This document shows positions 43,420 through 52,505 of a stretch of DNA of 64,000 nucleotides, piece after piece (positions within the stretch are counted from its first letter, which is position 1; every line of letters starts with the position of its first letter). The DNA lies in contig JAZQDD010000023.1 in NCBI GenBank assembly GCA_045546615.1, forward strand, positions 75,688 through 139,687, written 5' to 3'. The position numbers and the translations under genes were made by a program. The notes beneath the pieces are model-generated. The model saw only the letters and a program-made list of their open reading frames with translations, made no database searches and was not told where the DNA came from. This DNA comes from CAG-390 sp045546615. GTDB lineage: Bacteria; Bacillota; Clostridia; Oscillospirales; CAG-272.

Positions 43420-44104
43420 TATATCCCTCAAAACCCGCCTTTTCAAGCTCCGCAAGCATCGCTTGCGCATTTTCGAGCTTTTCAAACGCACCGACCTGCA
43501 CGCGGTACAGAGTTTTACTCTCCTTCTTTTTTACAGCACCGCTTTTTGCAACTATTACCTCGCAAAAAGCCCTTGCCATTTTATTGGCAAAATCCTCGGT
43601 GAGAATTATGGGGCAGTCGGTCGCGCTGTCCATAAAGCCGCATTCCATAAGCACGGCGGGCATTTTGCTCTCCCTTACCTCGTGAAGATTCTTTTTCGCC
43701 AGCGGAGTTGCTCTGTTGCCAACGAGTCCCGTTGCGGCAACGGCGGCGTCATACAGCGCCTTTTGCCACTCGTACGAGGCGGCAGATGCTTTCGTATACG
43801 CATACGCCACGATTCCGCCGCCCTTGCCGCCATTGATGCCGCCGTTGTGATGAACGGAGAGGTAAAAGTCCGCATTCCACTTATTTGCGGCATCGGTGCG
43901 GTCCTCAAGCAAAATATTCTTCGCACCCGTCCTGTCGTCAAGTCGGAGTATCTCTATCCCCTCGTAGTCCGAGAGCAGTGCTTCTAACTTTTCGCAAATA
44001 CGGGCGTTAAGCGTCCATTCGGACGTTTTTTCTTTATCGAGATAGGCGGGGCAGCCCTTTGACGTTCCGCGCCAATGTCCTGCCGACAATGCAAGTTTAA
44101 ACAT
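43400..44104 (-). CDS. N-acetylmuramoyl-L-alanine amidase with SPOR domain
   Basis: 234 residues from ATG 44104, which has AGGAG at proper spacing; an in-frame GTG at 44113 is too close to it. Amidase_3 fold with zinc ligands and catalytic residues recognisable in SAGHWRG, LSVHHNGG and the late VLMECGF. C-terminal segment YRVQVGAFEKLENAQAMLAEL is a SPOR peptidoglycan-binding domain. Last gene of a tail/holin cassette, so a lysis endolysin-like role is likely, rather than cell-wall growth. Confidence 0.88.
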   Translation of the reverse strand: MFKLALSAGHWRGTSKGCPAYLDKEKTSEWTLNARICEKLEALLSDYEGIEILRLDDRTGAKNILLEDRTDAANKWNADFYLSVHHNGGINGGKGGGIVAYAYTKASAASYEWQKALYDAAVAATGLVGNRATPLAKKNLHEVRESKMPAVLMECGFMDSATDCPIILTEDFANKMARAFCEVIVAKSGAVKKKESKTLYRVQVGAFEKLENAQAMLAELEKAGFEGYIKTDAR

Positions 44105-44324
44105 TTTCTTCACTCTCCTTTTTCTCTTGTTCCGCGCGCTTCAGAACGGGGACGACCTTCGCCTCATGTTGCGTTCCGAAGTAAAATGCGATAACAGATG
44201 AAACTATTATCATGACGTTATCCGCTGATATGTCGCCGCGCAGGGCAAGCGCGGCAAATACTCCGATGACAACCAGCGTAACGATAGTCTTAACTTTAAT
44301 AAGCCCTGCAAGATTATTTAGCAT
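44097..44324 (-). CDS. Phage holin-like membrane protein
   Basis: 75 residues from ATG 44324 (site GAGGAG). Two hydrophobic helices (about IVTLVVIGVFAALAL and VMIIVSSVIAFYFGT) and a charged C-terminal tail of Lys and Glu, the usual small holin plan. Overlaps the amidase start region. Confidence 0.7.
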   Translation of the reverse strand: MLNNLAGLIKVKTIVTLVVIGVFAALALRGDISADNVMIIVSSVIAFYFGTQHEAKVVPVLKRAEQEKKESEENV

Positions 44325-44332
44325 TTTTCTCC

Positions 44333-44566
44333 TCACTTTTTTGTTTTTTCAAGCACGGTGATACGAGTTTCGTGATCCTCAACTCTGTCAAAAAGCTGCT
44401 TATGTGTATCGTGACTGCTTGAGCGAAGCTCTCTTATCGTTTCAGCGAGCGTTCTTATTGTAGTCTCAAGCACAGCAAGCGCGCCCGAGAGCTTGTATAC
44501 AACAGCACCCGCAGAGATAAAGAAGGTGACAAGTGATATAATGCCAACTACTATCTCCCATGTCAT
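44333..44566 (-). CDS. Small membrane-anchored coiled-coil protein (XhlA-like)
   Basis: 77 residues: N-terminal membrane helix (residues about 5-27) and a coiled coil ending DRVEDHETRITVLEKTKK. Position before a holin and amidase resembles XhlA-type proteins of lysis modules. Assigned by layout and topology; sequence similarity not tested. Confidence 0.6.
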   Translation of the reverse strand: MTWEIVVGIISLVTFFISAGAVVYKLSGALAVLETTIRTLAETIRELRSSSHDTHKQLFDRVEDHETRITVLEKTKK

Positions 44567-44578
44567 TACGTTCTCACC

Positions 44579-44746
44579 TCACTCATCTTGCCCCACGCCG
44601 TAGCGTTCAAAAAGGGCAGCGACAGCCTCGTTCTTGAGTATTTTCTTTTTCTGTCCTTGATTCAGCGCATCATACACCGTCCTTAGTGCCGATGCGGTCT
44701 CCTGCTTAAGGAGTGCAACAGCCGCTAAAAGCTCTCCTTGCTTCAT
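44579..44746 (-). CDS. Small phage-cassette protein
   Basis: 55 residues, MKQGELLAAVALLKQET start, helical and charged. Its ATG overlaps the stop of the upstream gene by four bases, which supports translation. No family recognised; similar short proteins sit between tail fibre and holin genes in Clostridia prophages. Confidence 0.55.
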   Translation of the reverse strand: MKQGELLAAVALLKQETASALRTVYDALNQGQKKKILKNEAVAALFERYGVGQDE

Positions 44747-44958
44747 ATCGTCACCCCCAATTCCTTAAGCGCGTTTATATAATCTATATCTTCCGCCTGG
44801 ACATCGATAAAGTCGGTTTCGACATACGTTCGGTTGCAGGCTTCCGGATCGATGGCCTCCGTGAAAGACGCGGCCCCCCTACTGACATAACGCCCTTCCG
44901 AGCTAATTGTACGTATAAAATTTTTGCCATTTATAGTTACTCTTTCTTGTATTATCAT
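44743..44958 (-). CDS. Small phage-tail-cassette protein
   Basis: 71 residues, begins MIIQERVTINGKNFIRTIS, acidic beta-rich. ATGA overlap with the gene before and the gene after. Function unknown; likely part of a tail appendage. Confidence 0.6.
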   Translation of the reverse strand: MIIQERVTINGKNFIRTISSEGRYVSRGAASFTEAIDPEACNRTYVETDFIDVQAEDIDYINALKELGVTI

Positions 44959-45521
44959 ATTGTTTCTCCTGTAATTTCGGGATAGTCCTCAATAGCGCGG
45001 ATATTGTTCGCCATCTCCGTCCAGTTTGTTGCCTGCTTGTACTCTTCAAGCAGCGCCGATGGAACGTATACATATCCATTCCCATTATTATGTATCGGTG
45101 TTCCTACAAACACATATTTGCTTACAATGCTGCAGACCTTATTCGTACGAATTATCAAAGTTTTAATTGCATTAGAACCATAAAAAGCATAATTTTCAAG
45201 CAAATTGAGGCTTGAAAAATCCGCTTTTACAAGATTCGTACACTCTCTGAATCCACTCTGCCCAACCTGCGTAACGTTGGGAAGTACTATGCTTTTTAGA
45301 TTTGTATGACACATGAAAGCATACCGTTTGATAGCTGTCAGATGTGAATTTTTCAAAACTTCAACACCGCCGTCCACAAAACTCTCCAAATACGCGCTCA
45401 CACTTCTGATTTTGGGTGCTACGTTTTCCGAGCGCATAAGCGCGCTGTCCTCGGCAGAATAGCGCACGGCATCAAGTATATCCTGCCAATCCTCTTGCGG
45501 CATGATCACCTGTTTGCTCAC
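44955..45521 (-). CDS. LRR_5-containing tail appendage protein
   Basis: 188 residues. N-terminal part PQEDWQDILDAVRYS is typical of proteins following tail fibres; the middle has LRR_5-like repeats (LTAIKRYAFMCHTNLKSIVLPNVTQ, FRECTNLVKADF) like those of the big surface protein at 35-39 kb. Possibly a receptor-recognition domain. ATGA overlaps on both sides. Confidence 0.65.
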   Translation of the reverse strand: MSKQVIMPQEDWQDILDAVRYSAEDSALMRSENVAPKIRSVSAYLESFVDGGVEVLKNSHLTAIKRYAFMCHTNLKSIVLPNVTQVGQSGFRECTNLVKADFSSLNLLENYAFYGSNAIKTLIIRTNKVCSIVSKYVFVGTPIHNNGNGYVYVPSALLEEYKQATNWTEMANNIRAIEDYPEITGETI

Positions 45522-46093
45522 ATTGCCACCTCCCCTGCGTTAATAAAATTCTTGGAAACAATTTTCGCAATTTCGGTTTTGTCTGCCGCGGTAAGGATGT
45601 AATCCTTACCCTTGAGGGAAGCTATCCACTCTTCCTCGCTGCCCTCAAAGCCATGTTCAAGTGCAATTTCGTATGCTGATTTTCCGCAGAGCGCCCCCGC
45701 CTGTATCAGTGATACTATCTGGGCATACACGTCCTGCGTAGGCCCTGCCGAGTCAACACCGCCCGGCTCTTTTGTTTGCAATACGCGAAGTCTGCCGCAA
45801 AGGCTGATAAGGCGAACGCCGCCTCGCGTACCGTCAAGCACATACTCGGCTGTTCCCGCCGCCGCCATTACCTCGGGCGGGACAACAACATCCGAGCCAT
45901 TTGCCATCACTTCGACGGCGTCGCTACCGTTAGCGGGGAAAAACGTTACGCGCCGTACAAGCCCGTCCCACGCATCGCCAAACTCGAACTTAAGTGTGGA
46001 AACGCCATAGCTTTTCTCCGTGCCGACGACTGCCCAATCAGGCACTAATCTGTACCCGTCAGCCTTTATACTTATCTTATTTGTCTGTTCCAT
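45518..46093 (-). CDS. Tail-fibre-like phage structural protein
   Basis: 191 residues. N-terminal beta domain (KFEFGDAWDGLVRRVTFF), then GKSAYEIALEHGFEGSEEEWIASLKG, a motif frequent in tail fibre or baseplate proteins of Bacillota phages, and a C-terminal DYILTAADKTEIAKIV. First gene of the seven-gene minus-strand cassette; GGAAAGGA before ATG. Confidence 0.7.
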   Translation of the reverse strand: MEQTNKISIKADGYRLVPDWAVVGTEKSYGVSTLKFEFGDAWDGLVRRVTFFPANGSDAVEVMANGSDVVVPPEVMAAAGTAEYVLDGTRGGVRLISLCGRLRVLQTKEPGGVDSAGPTQDVYAQIVSLIQAGALCGKSAYEIALEHGFEGSEEEWIASLKGKDYILTAADKTEIAKIVSKNFINAGEVAM

Positions 46094-46149
46094 AATGTTC
46101 CTTTCCTTTTCTTTTCCGTTATCCCGCTATTATTATAAACTAAAAAAAG

Positions 46150-46188
46150 AGGCTGTGACTGACAGATTTCTGTCAGAAACAGTCTCAA
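46150..46188. terminator. Hairpin upstream of the tail cassette
   Basis: CTGACAGA / TCTGTCAG stem nested in GAG(G)CTGT / ACAGTCTC; on the minus strand followed by a T-run. Lies between the lipoprotein gene and the tail cassette. Confidence 0.55.
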
Positions 46189-46198
46189 AAGTCTCAAA

Positions 46199-46227
46199 AG
46201 GCGCAGTCGGTATCACCAACTGCGCCT
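46199..46227 (-). terminator. Terminator of the InlB-repeat lipoprotein gene
   Basis: AGGCGCAGTTGG / CCGACTGCGCCT, 12-bp stem with one G-T pair, then TTTT on the minus strand. Confidence 0.8.
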
Positions 46228-46236
46228 ATATTTAGT

Positions 46237-48636
46237 TTACGCCGTAGTTTCAGCCTCAATTTTATAAACGACGCTGATTCCCTCTGCCTCGCCTTCCACA
46301 ACGAGTGCGGCATCATATATATACAGGATCTTTTCATCCGCGTTATAGAAAAAGCCGTCGAACTCCGCCTCTTCCTCACTGCCGTAGTATGGCAGCCAAA
46401 CGCCGTCAAGACCAACTGTAAGGGTGGGTGACCATGCAGCCACAAAAACAACGTCGTTGTCGGGCATCGAAATATCATCACCGTAGCCATTAGGCAAACC
46501 GCTGATGCAGGTCCAGCCCGATGTATATTCTCCGCTGCGGTAAAATTCAATATCCGATATGCTGAACTCCGAGCTGTATTCTATCTCGTCGGAGAAAATT
46601 ACGTTTCCGTCCTCCATGTCATAGAAAATTATATTGTGTACGTTGGGAACGAAAACTCCGTCAACTCTCACGTCCTCGGCAGGCATAACAAATGTTGTAC
46701 CAACGACCTCATCCACGCTTACCACATACTCGAAGGTGTGACCGGTCTTTTCCTCCACGGGGCGCAACGCCACGGTAGTTCCTGCCAAATGAGTATCGGT
46801 ATACGTCAGAACGCCGTCAACATAATAGAAAACGCTGAACTCCGCACGCTCAAACGTACCGTACAAAACCGTATCGGCAGACGGCATTGCGAAAGAGCCG
46901 CTTGAAATATCTATCGTTTTATCATCACAGTACCAACCGTCAAACCTGACTCCGTCGCTCTCATCAATAGTGATAAGAGTCACCGCCGAGCCTGCATAGT
47001 ACGGTATCTTAACGTAGATCTCGCCATCTATCATGTAAGTGAGATAATAAACGGGTTGCTCAAAGGTATAAACTGCGCTGTACTCGGCATTTTCCGTTAA
47101 AGCCGTCGGGATATCCTTGCTCCATCCCGCAAAGGTAAACACTACGTTGCCGTATACGAGAGTATCGGCGGCAGGCGGCTCGGGAGCAACAAGCGCATCG
47201 CCGTAGTATCCGCTTATCTTGACTGTAGTGCTTCCGTCGGCAAACTTACCCTTGTCGGTAGTAAATACCGCCGTGTACACTTTCTTTTCGGATATCTCCC
47301 ATTGTGCCTCAAGGCTGATATCAGCCTGCACCGAAAGCTCCTCTCCGACAGGGTGAAGAACCCCGGTCTTGTCAAGCCAGCCCGAGATAGCATAGTATCC
47401 TACCTCGTCCTCGCGCGTTCTGTCGGGAAGCGTCAGCGTTTCGCCCTTATGGACAGTTTCGGTGAAAAGCACCTCGCCGCTTTGCTCAAACGATATGGTG
47501 TAGCTTGCGGCGTTTCTCCACTTAACGATAACGGTCCATACGGTATCGTTCTGAAAAAGCTCAACACCTCTCGTTTCATAAAACTCGCCGTCCTCGCTGA
47601 CAAGCTCGTAGGTAGCATTTTTATATTTATCCACTATTTCCAGCGCACTGCTGTATCCGAGAGTAAACGTCGCTGACTTTCCGCCGCCCGGCAGTGAGCC
47701 GCGCTCGGTAACTACCGTTACGGTATATATCTTTTCGGAAACGTCATAGTCCGCATTGAGCGTCACCGCGCTCGTCATTGTGACCTCGCTGACCTTTTCG
47801 TCCTTGGTATTCTTATAAGCTGAAAATGTATATACTTTTTCTCCGTCGGCATCTCTCGTCGGTGCTTCAAGCTCGGAAACGTTTACGGTAGCTCCTTTTT
47901 CGTGCCATATCTCGAGCTTCGGCTCTCCCTTAAAATTACCCTTGCCCGCATTCAGAGTGAGCAGGCAGTAGTACTTCACGTCGGGTTTGAGAAACACGGG
48001 AGCTTTTGCTGTGAGCGAAGAGTCGTACGTCTCCCACTCGTTGCCGTCAGCGGAATACAGCCATCCCGCAACGTCAACGCGCTCACCCTCGTCAAGTGTG
48101 GGCAAATATGCGTTCTCAATCAAAGATGCGGGGAGCTTTTGTCCAAAATCGACCTCTGTCGTGTATGTGTTTGAGTCCGCGCCCATAACGCTGACGGTGA
48201 CCTTCTCGGGGTATTCATATTTGGCTACGTATGCATAATGGCATTCACCGCAAAGCGATAAAAGCTCGGCGTGACCGCCCACGCGGCTCTGAGGCTCGCC
48301 ATTTGCTACAAGCTCACCGACAGCCTCCAGCGGTAAAAGCTCGGATATCGCCCCGTTAAGCTCCCATCCGACAAAGTATGCATCGGGCGTATGCGCCTCG
48401 GGAAGCACGGGAGTCTCCCCTACGCGGTAATATCCGAAATCAAAGCGCCATGAATCAGCATACGGATAGAGAAATCCTACGCGCATATACTCGCGCGCTT
48501 CTGTTTCGGGCGGCGCGTCGGTTGCGGGCGCTTGCGTTGTTACGTCGGTAGTGTCCGCACCGCCGTCCGAGGGCGTGCAAGCCGCCAAAGTCAACAACAC
48601 AAGGCATATTATCAGGCATATATATATCTTCTTCAC
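46237..48636 (-). CDS. Large surface lipoprotein with InlB B-type repeats
   Basis: 799 residues from GTG 48636. Signal peptide with lipobox LAAC (Cys20), then a Thr/Pro linker (TTDVTTQAPATDAPPETEA). Residues about 280-740 contain several Listeria-Bacteroides (InlB B) type repeats of about 70 residues: FTFAGWSKDIP, RFDGWYC, YTITFEQSG-like strands. Such repeats occur in adhesins and surface scaffolds. Binding partner unknown. Confidence 0.82.
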   Translation of the reverse strand: MKKIYICLIICLVLLTLAACTPSDGGADTTDVTTQAPATDAPPETEAREYMRVGFLYPYADSWRFDFGYYRVGETPVLPEAHTPDAYFVGWELNGAISELLPLEAVGELVANGEPQSRVGGHAELLSLCGECHYAYVAKYEYPEKVTVSVMGADSNTYTTEVDFGQKLPASLIENAYLPTLDEGERVDVAGWLYSADGNEWETYDSSLTAKAPVFLKPDVKYYCLLTLNAGKGNFKGEPKLEIWHEKGATVNVSELEAPTRDADGEKVYTFSAYKNTKDEKVSEVTMTSAVTLNADYDVSEKIYTVTVVTERGSLPGGGKSATFTLGYSSALEIVDKYKNATYELVSEDGEFYETRGVELFQNDTVWTVIVKWRNAASYTISFEQSGEVLFTETVHKGETLTLPDRTREDEVGYYAISGWLDKTGVLHPVGEELSVQADISLEAQWEISEKKVYTAVFTTDKGKFADGSTTVKISGYYGDALVAPEPPAADTLVYGNVVFTFAGWSKDIPTALTENAEYSAVYTFEQPVYYLTYMIDGEIYVKIPYYAGSAVTLITIDESDGVRFDGWYCDDKTIDISSGSFAMPSADTVLYGTFERAEFSVFYYVDGVLTYTDTHLAGTTVALRPVEEKTGHTFEYVVSVDEVVGTTFVMPAEDVRVDGVFVPNVHNIIFYDMEDGNVIFSDEIEYSSEFSISDIEFYRSGEYTSGWTCISGLPNGYGDDISMPDNDVVFVAAWSPTLTVGLDGVWLPYYGSEEEAEFDGFFYNADEKILYIYDAALVVEGEAEGISVVYKIEAETTA

Positions 48637-48721
48637 GGCTGTACCACCCTTCCTTAATAAATTAAATCACGAATTATCAAATGCAATTGCGTTTGCAAGC
48701 ATCAGTCCGTTCAAACGCGCT

Positions 48722-50392
48722 TTAAAATATATTGTCGGCGAAAACGAAAACGTATACTACCTCACCCGTGTACCCTCTAAGGTCATAGGGATCGGATTCT
48801 ATTGTAAACTCTTCTATTATACGTCCGCTATCACGCTGTTCTTTCAGCCAAGCTCTCATTTTAGTGTTTTCAGACTCGGTGAGAAGCAGGAAATATCTGT
48901 CCGTGTCCTTATCCTCATAGCTGTCAAGAGGCTGCTGATAATTATACTTTGTAGGTCTTTCCATTCCGGGATAGAGATTTGCAACCTGCACCTCTCCATC
49001 GGAATACATAGTTATGATCTCAGCCCACCAGAAGTTAGCATAGCCGTATTTCAAGCCCTTTTCCTCAAGAACACGCGCACTTGTGTGCCAAGAATTGCTA
49101 CGGTCGCTATCAGGGTCACACGACATAACAGCCGCGCCGCCAAAAGCAGACATTCCGATAAGTACCGCCAATATAAGGCAACCAAACCTTGCCGCAACGA
49201 CACTTGCTTGTTGTTTAAGCTCAATTGCAGCAAAATAAGTTACCATGACCGATGTTCCGAGCATGGGAACAAGACGCCAATTCGCTCCGCCGAGCTTTCC
49301 GCACACGGTAGCAAAGATGATGAATGCGCTGACTGCGAAGTGACCGATGAGAACAGCTTTCAGCGCCGCGCTCTTTATCTTGTTATAGCGGCACGCGAGT
49401 ATTATCGGCGCAACCAACAACACTATCGCACCCACCATACGAAGGATGTTTATCACGGATTCGAAACTTGCCAGAGGATCGCCGTCCGCAACGCTTACTC
49501 CTATCAGAGTAAACCAGTTGTTGAAGAAATTAAGAAAATTGTTTGCCCACGTTGAGATGGAGCTGTAAGCCGAATACGCATCCGCGTAACCCGCAGTAAC
49601 ACCGCCCGAGATCTTGTCGATCATACCAAAGCCAAGCATGGAAAACAAAAAGACGCCGCCAATCAAGATCCACGAATTGTAATTTTTTCGGTCAAGGAGC
49701 TTACGCTCGCCGTTGAAAAACATTTCCGCGGCAAATCCTGCCATCAATGGCAGAGTAAAGCATACCAAGGCCTGAAGTCCGTTAGTAGCGGCAACAAATG
49801 AGAATACAGCCAAAACGAGCACTCTGACGGTAGACCTTGTCTGACTTTCGGCAGGGCTCTTTGCGGTTTCGTTCTTGCGAAGTATCCTCAACACAAGACC
49901 GAAGCCAAAGCAGAAGAACAGCAAGCCGAGGTTATAGTAGAAGATATGCTCCCACATTATTTCCAAGAGCTTGGAGCTGTTCGACAGCACGAGCATCACA
50001 ACGCTGACAAATCCGCCGCTGACGGTATAGCTGTATCCCATGCCGCGAGCCATGTACATGAGCGCCGCCGCAAAAAGAATGGCAAACAGCACAAGTCCGC
50101 ACAATTGCGCCGTTACGGAATATCCGAAAATCGCAACAAAAGGCAGGAATATCAGATTTCCGCCAAAGGGGAGTATGGCGGCGTAGGCAAAATTATCAGA
50201 TATCAGCTTTCCTGATTCAAAGGTAGCCCAAGCCCAACGAAGTGAATCGGTGGAGTCAGAGGTCATATGCGCCTCGGCAGGGCAAAGTATATAATAAATG
50301 ATAATAAATATTCCGGGAGCCATGGCAAGCAAAGGCTTGATAGTACTCCACGCATTAGAATAATTACTTACCAGCTTTTTCTTTGCTTTCAT
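48722..50392 (-). CDS. Polytopic membrane protein, glycosyltransferase-like
   Basis: 556 residues with about ten to eleven membrane helices and a C-terminal soluble domain (about residues 440-556). No GT signature is certain; the early acidic loop SDSTDSLRWAW and the overall plan resemble GT-C-fold or DUF6056-type proteins that act on lipid-linked sugars. It overlaps the end of the FAD oxidoreductase gene by 29 bases, so the two form an operon, possibly for cell-surface glycan. Confidence 0.65.
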   Translation of the reverse strand: MKAKKKLVSNYSNAWSTIKPLLAMAPGIFIIIYYILCPAEAHMTSDSTDSLRWAWATFESGKLISDNFAYAAILPFGGNLIFLPFVAIFGYSVTAQLCGLVLFAILFAAALMYMARGMGYSYTVSGGFVSVVMLVLSNSSKLLEIMWEHIFYYNLGLLFFCFGFGLVLRILRKNETAKSPAESQTRSTVRVLVLAVFSFVAATNGLQALVCFTLPLMAGFAAEMFFNGERKLLDRKNYNSWILIGGVFLFSMLGFGMIDKISGGVTAGYADAYSAYSSISTWANNFLNFFNNWFTLIGVSVADGDPLASFESVINILRMVGAIVLLVAPIILACRYNKIKSAALKAVLIGHFAVSAFIIFATVCGKLGGANWRLVPMLGTSVMVTYFAAIELKQQASVVAARFGCLILAVLIGMSAFGGAAVMSCDPDSDRSNSWHTSARVLEEKGLKYGYANFWWAEIITMYSDGEVQVANLYPGMERPTKYNYQQPLDSYEDKDTDRYFLLLTESENTKMRAWLKEQRDSGRIIEEFTIESDPYDLRGYTGEVVYVFVFADNIF

Positions 50393-51953
50393 CTTTTTTC
50401 TCCTCGTGATATTCCTTTTCGGTATTTACTTCCCAAACAGCCGTCTTATCACGCACGCCCGACTTGATGGAGCGTACAGCCTCGATAGCAGTCAGCATAG
50501 AGTGGTCCATATTGTTATACTTGTGCTGACCGTTACGGCCTATGCACCACAGATTATCTATACCCGAAAGGAAGTTGCGAACTACGGGGAATTCGGAATA
50601 GGTATCAAAATATGCGGGATATGCCTTTTTGACCTTGATGCGAACAGAATCGAGAACGTCATTATCATCAATGATACCGATGGAGGCAAGCTCTCCGCGG
50701 GCAAAGCGGATGAAATCCTCGTCGCTCATATTCCACATATCATCGCCCTCGTCGCAGAAATACTCAAGTCCCACCCACACGGTGTTTTCGGGATCTGCCA
50801 CCATGTACGGCGACCAGTTGTTGAATATCTGCAGTCTGCCGAGCTTGACCTCGCGCTCCTGAATGTATATCCAGCAGTCGGGGATAATATCGCCAACAGT
50901 CTTCATTTTGGTCTTGTTGGTTATCTGGAGCTTGTTTACAAGCAGTCCGACGGTTATAAAATCGCGGTAAGGCAAGCCCTTGGCTATACGGTGTACGTCC
51001 TCGGGTACGTTGTCCCCCATACCAAGCACGAGATCCTTGACGGGCATCGTGGAAAAGAATTCGTCACCCGAATACTCAACCTTCTCACCGCCCAAAATTG
51101 CCGTAACGCTTGAAACCTTGCCGTCTGCGGTATTGATGCCGACAACTTTTGCGCCCTTTATAATACTTCCGCCCATGCGCTCGATTTCCGACGCCATCAT
51201 CTCATACAGCTGACCGGGGCCGCGCTTCGGGTAGGAATACTGCTCAATAAGAGAGGTCTCCACCTTGGAATTTTTGCCTCTGAAGGGTTTTGATACCACG
51301 TTCCATACTGCCTTTGTCAAGGACAGTCCCTTAACACGCTGTGCGCCCCAATCCGCGGAGATGTCCTTGGGGTCGCGTCCCCACAGCTTGGTGGTATAAT
51401 CCTCAAAAAACATTTCGTAAAGCGGCTTACCAAAGCGATTGATGTAGAAATTGCGCAAGGAGTCCTCCTCCTTTTTAAACATCGTAGCGCCTATATATCC
51501 GAAGCCCGCCTTGAGCGTACGGCCAAGTCCCATGTTTTTGAAGGTCGTTGCCTTGAGTGAGATGGGATAATCAAAAAACTTTTTAAGGAAGTATATTCTT
51601 GACACACGGCGGCGGATGAGCATTACTCTATCCTCAAGCTCGGGGTCGGGGCCGCCCTTGGCGAAGTCCTTGTCATCGGTAGCAATGATCTTATCATCCC
51701 ACGCAGGCGCACCTTGGGTAGGCATAAGCTCACGCCACAGAGCGTTCACTTCATCATTTTTGGTAAAGAAACGGTGACCGCCGATATCCATACGATTGCC
51801 GTTATGCTGTGCGGTGCGGGAAATACCGCCGACAAAATCCTCTTCCTCAAGGATTATAGGCTTTATATCGGTTTCTTTAAGTAAGCAGTAAGCGGCTGTA
51901 AGACCCGCAGGTCCTGCACCAATAATGATAGCAGTTTTCTTATCCATTTTCAT
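50364..51953 (-). CDS. NAD(P)/FAD-dependent oxidoreductase (amine oxidase/mutase-like)
   Basis: 529 residues. FAD-binding Rossmann motif IIGAGPAGLTAAYCLL, second motif MDIGGHRFFTKN, and C-terminal WCIGRNGQHKYNNMDHSMLTAIEA closing the FAD site. This is the group annotated as protoporphyrinogen oxidase-like or UDP-galactopyranose mutase-like proteins that occur next to polyprenyl glycosyltransferases. A sugar-nucleotide or glycan-modifying role fits the neighbour but is inference. Own promoter at 52007-52035. Confidence 0.85.
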   Translation of the reverse strand: MKMDKKTAIIIGAGPAGLTAAYCLLKETDIKPIILEEEDFVGGISRTAQHNGNRMDIGGHRFFTKNDEVNALWRELMPTQGAPAWDDKIIATDDKDFAKGGPDPELEDRVMLIRRRVSRIYFLKKFFDYPISLKATTFKNMGLGRTLKAGFGYIGATMFKKEEDSLRNFYINRFGKPLYEMFFEDYTTKLWGRDPKDISADWGAQRVKGLSLTKAVWNVVSKPFRGKNSKVETSLIEQYSYPKRGPGQLYEMMASEIERMGGSIIKGAKVVGINTADGKVSSVTAILGGEKVEYSGDEFFSTMPVKDLVLGMGDNVPEDVHRIAKGLPYRDFITVGLLVNKLQITNKTKMKTVGDIIPDCWIYIQEREVKLGRLQIFNNWSPYMVADPENTVWVGLEYFCDEGDDMWNMSDEDFIRFARGELASIGIIDDNDVLDSVRIKVKKAYPAYFDTYSEFPVVRNFLSGIDNLWCIGRNGQHKYNNMDHSMLTAIEAVRSIKSGVRDKTAVWEVNTEKEYHEEKKDESKEKAGK

Positions 51954-52006
51954 TTTCCTCTGTATACAAAATTTTTCTTCCGAATAATAAAATGAATTAT
52001 TAAATA

Positions 52007-52035
52007 ATTATATCATATAAAGCATAGGGTGTCAA
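52007..52035 (-). promoter_or_regulatory. Promoter of the FAD oxidoreductase operon
   Basis: Minus strand TTGACA, 17-bp spacer, TATAAT preceded by TGA. Beyond it, 52036-52190 holds no gene and is AT-rich. Confidence 0.8.
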
Positions 52036-52190
52036 GGACAAATTGACCTACAAGGTGATGTACAAAATTTTCATTTTATGCACCAAAAGGCGAGGCATCT
52101 GTACATACAGACAGGATTTTGGCGAAAATGTTTCAAATATTTTTCAAAATAAATTAAAAAAATATTTTTTAAAATAAATCAAAAAAGGTA

Positions 52191-52219
52191 TTGACAAAGT
52201 CGATTTAATGTGATATAAT
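52191..52219 (+). promoter_or_regulatory. tRNA-Thr/tRNA-Tyr promoter
   Basis: TTGACA, 17-bp spacer, TATAAT with TGTGA before it; tRNA-Thr begins 31 bases downstream. Confidence 0.85.
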
Positions 52220-52249
52220 CTACTTCGTTCCAACCGGAAACGACTGTTT

Positions 52250-52324
52250 GCTGGTGTGGCTCAATGGCAGAGCAGCTGATTTGTAATCAGCAGGTTGTTG
52301 GTTCGACTCCGATCACCAGCTCCA
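52250..52324 (+). tRNA. tRNA-Thr (anticodon TGT)
   Basis: Acceptor GCTGGTG/CACCAGC, anticodon stem GCTGA/TCAGC with loop TTTGTAA (TGT), T-loop TTCGACT, and an encoded CCA at 52322-52324. All arms pair. Confidence 0.96.
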
Positions 52325-52375
52325 AAAAGTCCGCCGAGCTTCGGCACAGTTCAAGGTTTGACGGACTCATAACAT

Positions 52376-52460
52376 GGGGGATTTCCCGAGCGGCCAAAGG
52401 GGGCAGACTGTAAATCTGTTGTCACTGACTTCGGTGGTCCGAATCCACCATCCCCCACCA
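52376..52460 (+). tRNA. tRNA-Tyr (anticodon GTA)
   Basis: Acceptor GGGGGAT/ATCCCCC, anticodon loop CTGTAAA (GTA), a long class II variable arm, discriminator A at 52457 and encoded CCA. Separated from tRNA-Thr by about 50 bases holding a GCCGAGCTTCGGC hairpin. Confidence 0.95.
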
Positions 52461-52463
52461 ACA

Positions 52464-52501
52464 AAAAAGGAACTTTTGTCTACCAAAAGTTCCTTTTTTG
52501 T
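52464..52501 (+). terminator. Terminator of the tRNA operon
   Basis: AAAAAAGGAACTTTTG / CAAAAGTTCCTTTTTT long stem and T-run. Confidence 0.88.
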
Positions 52502-52505
52502 TTAT

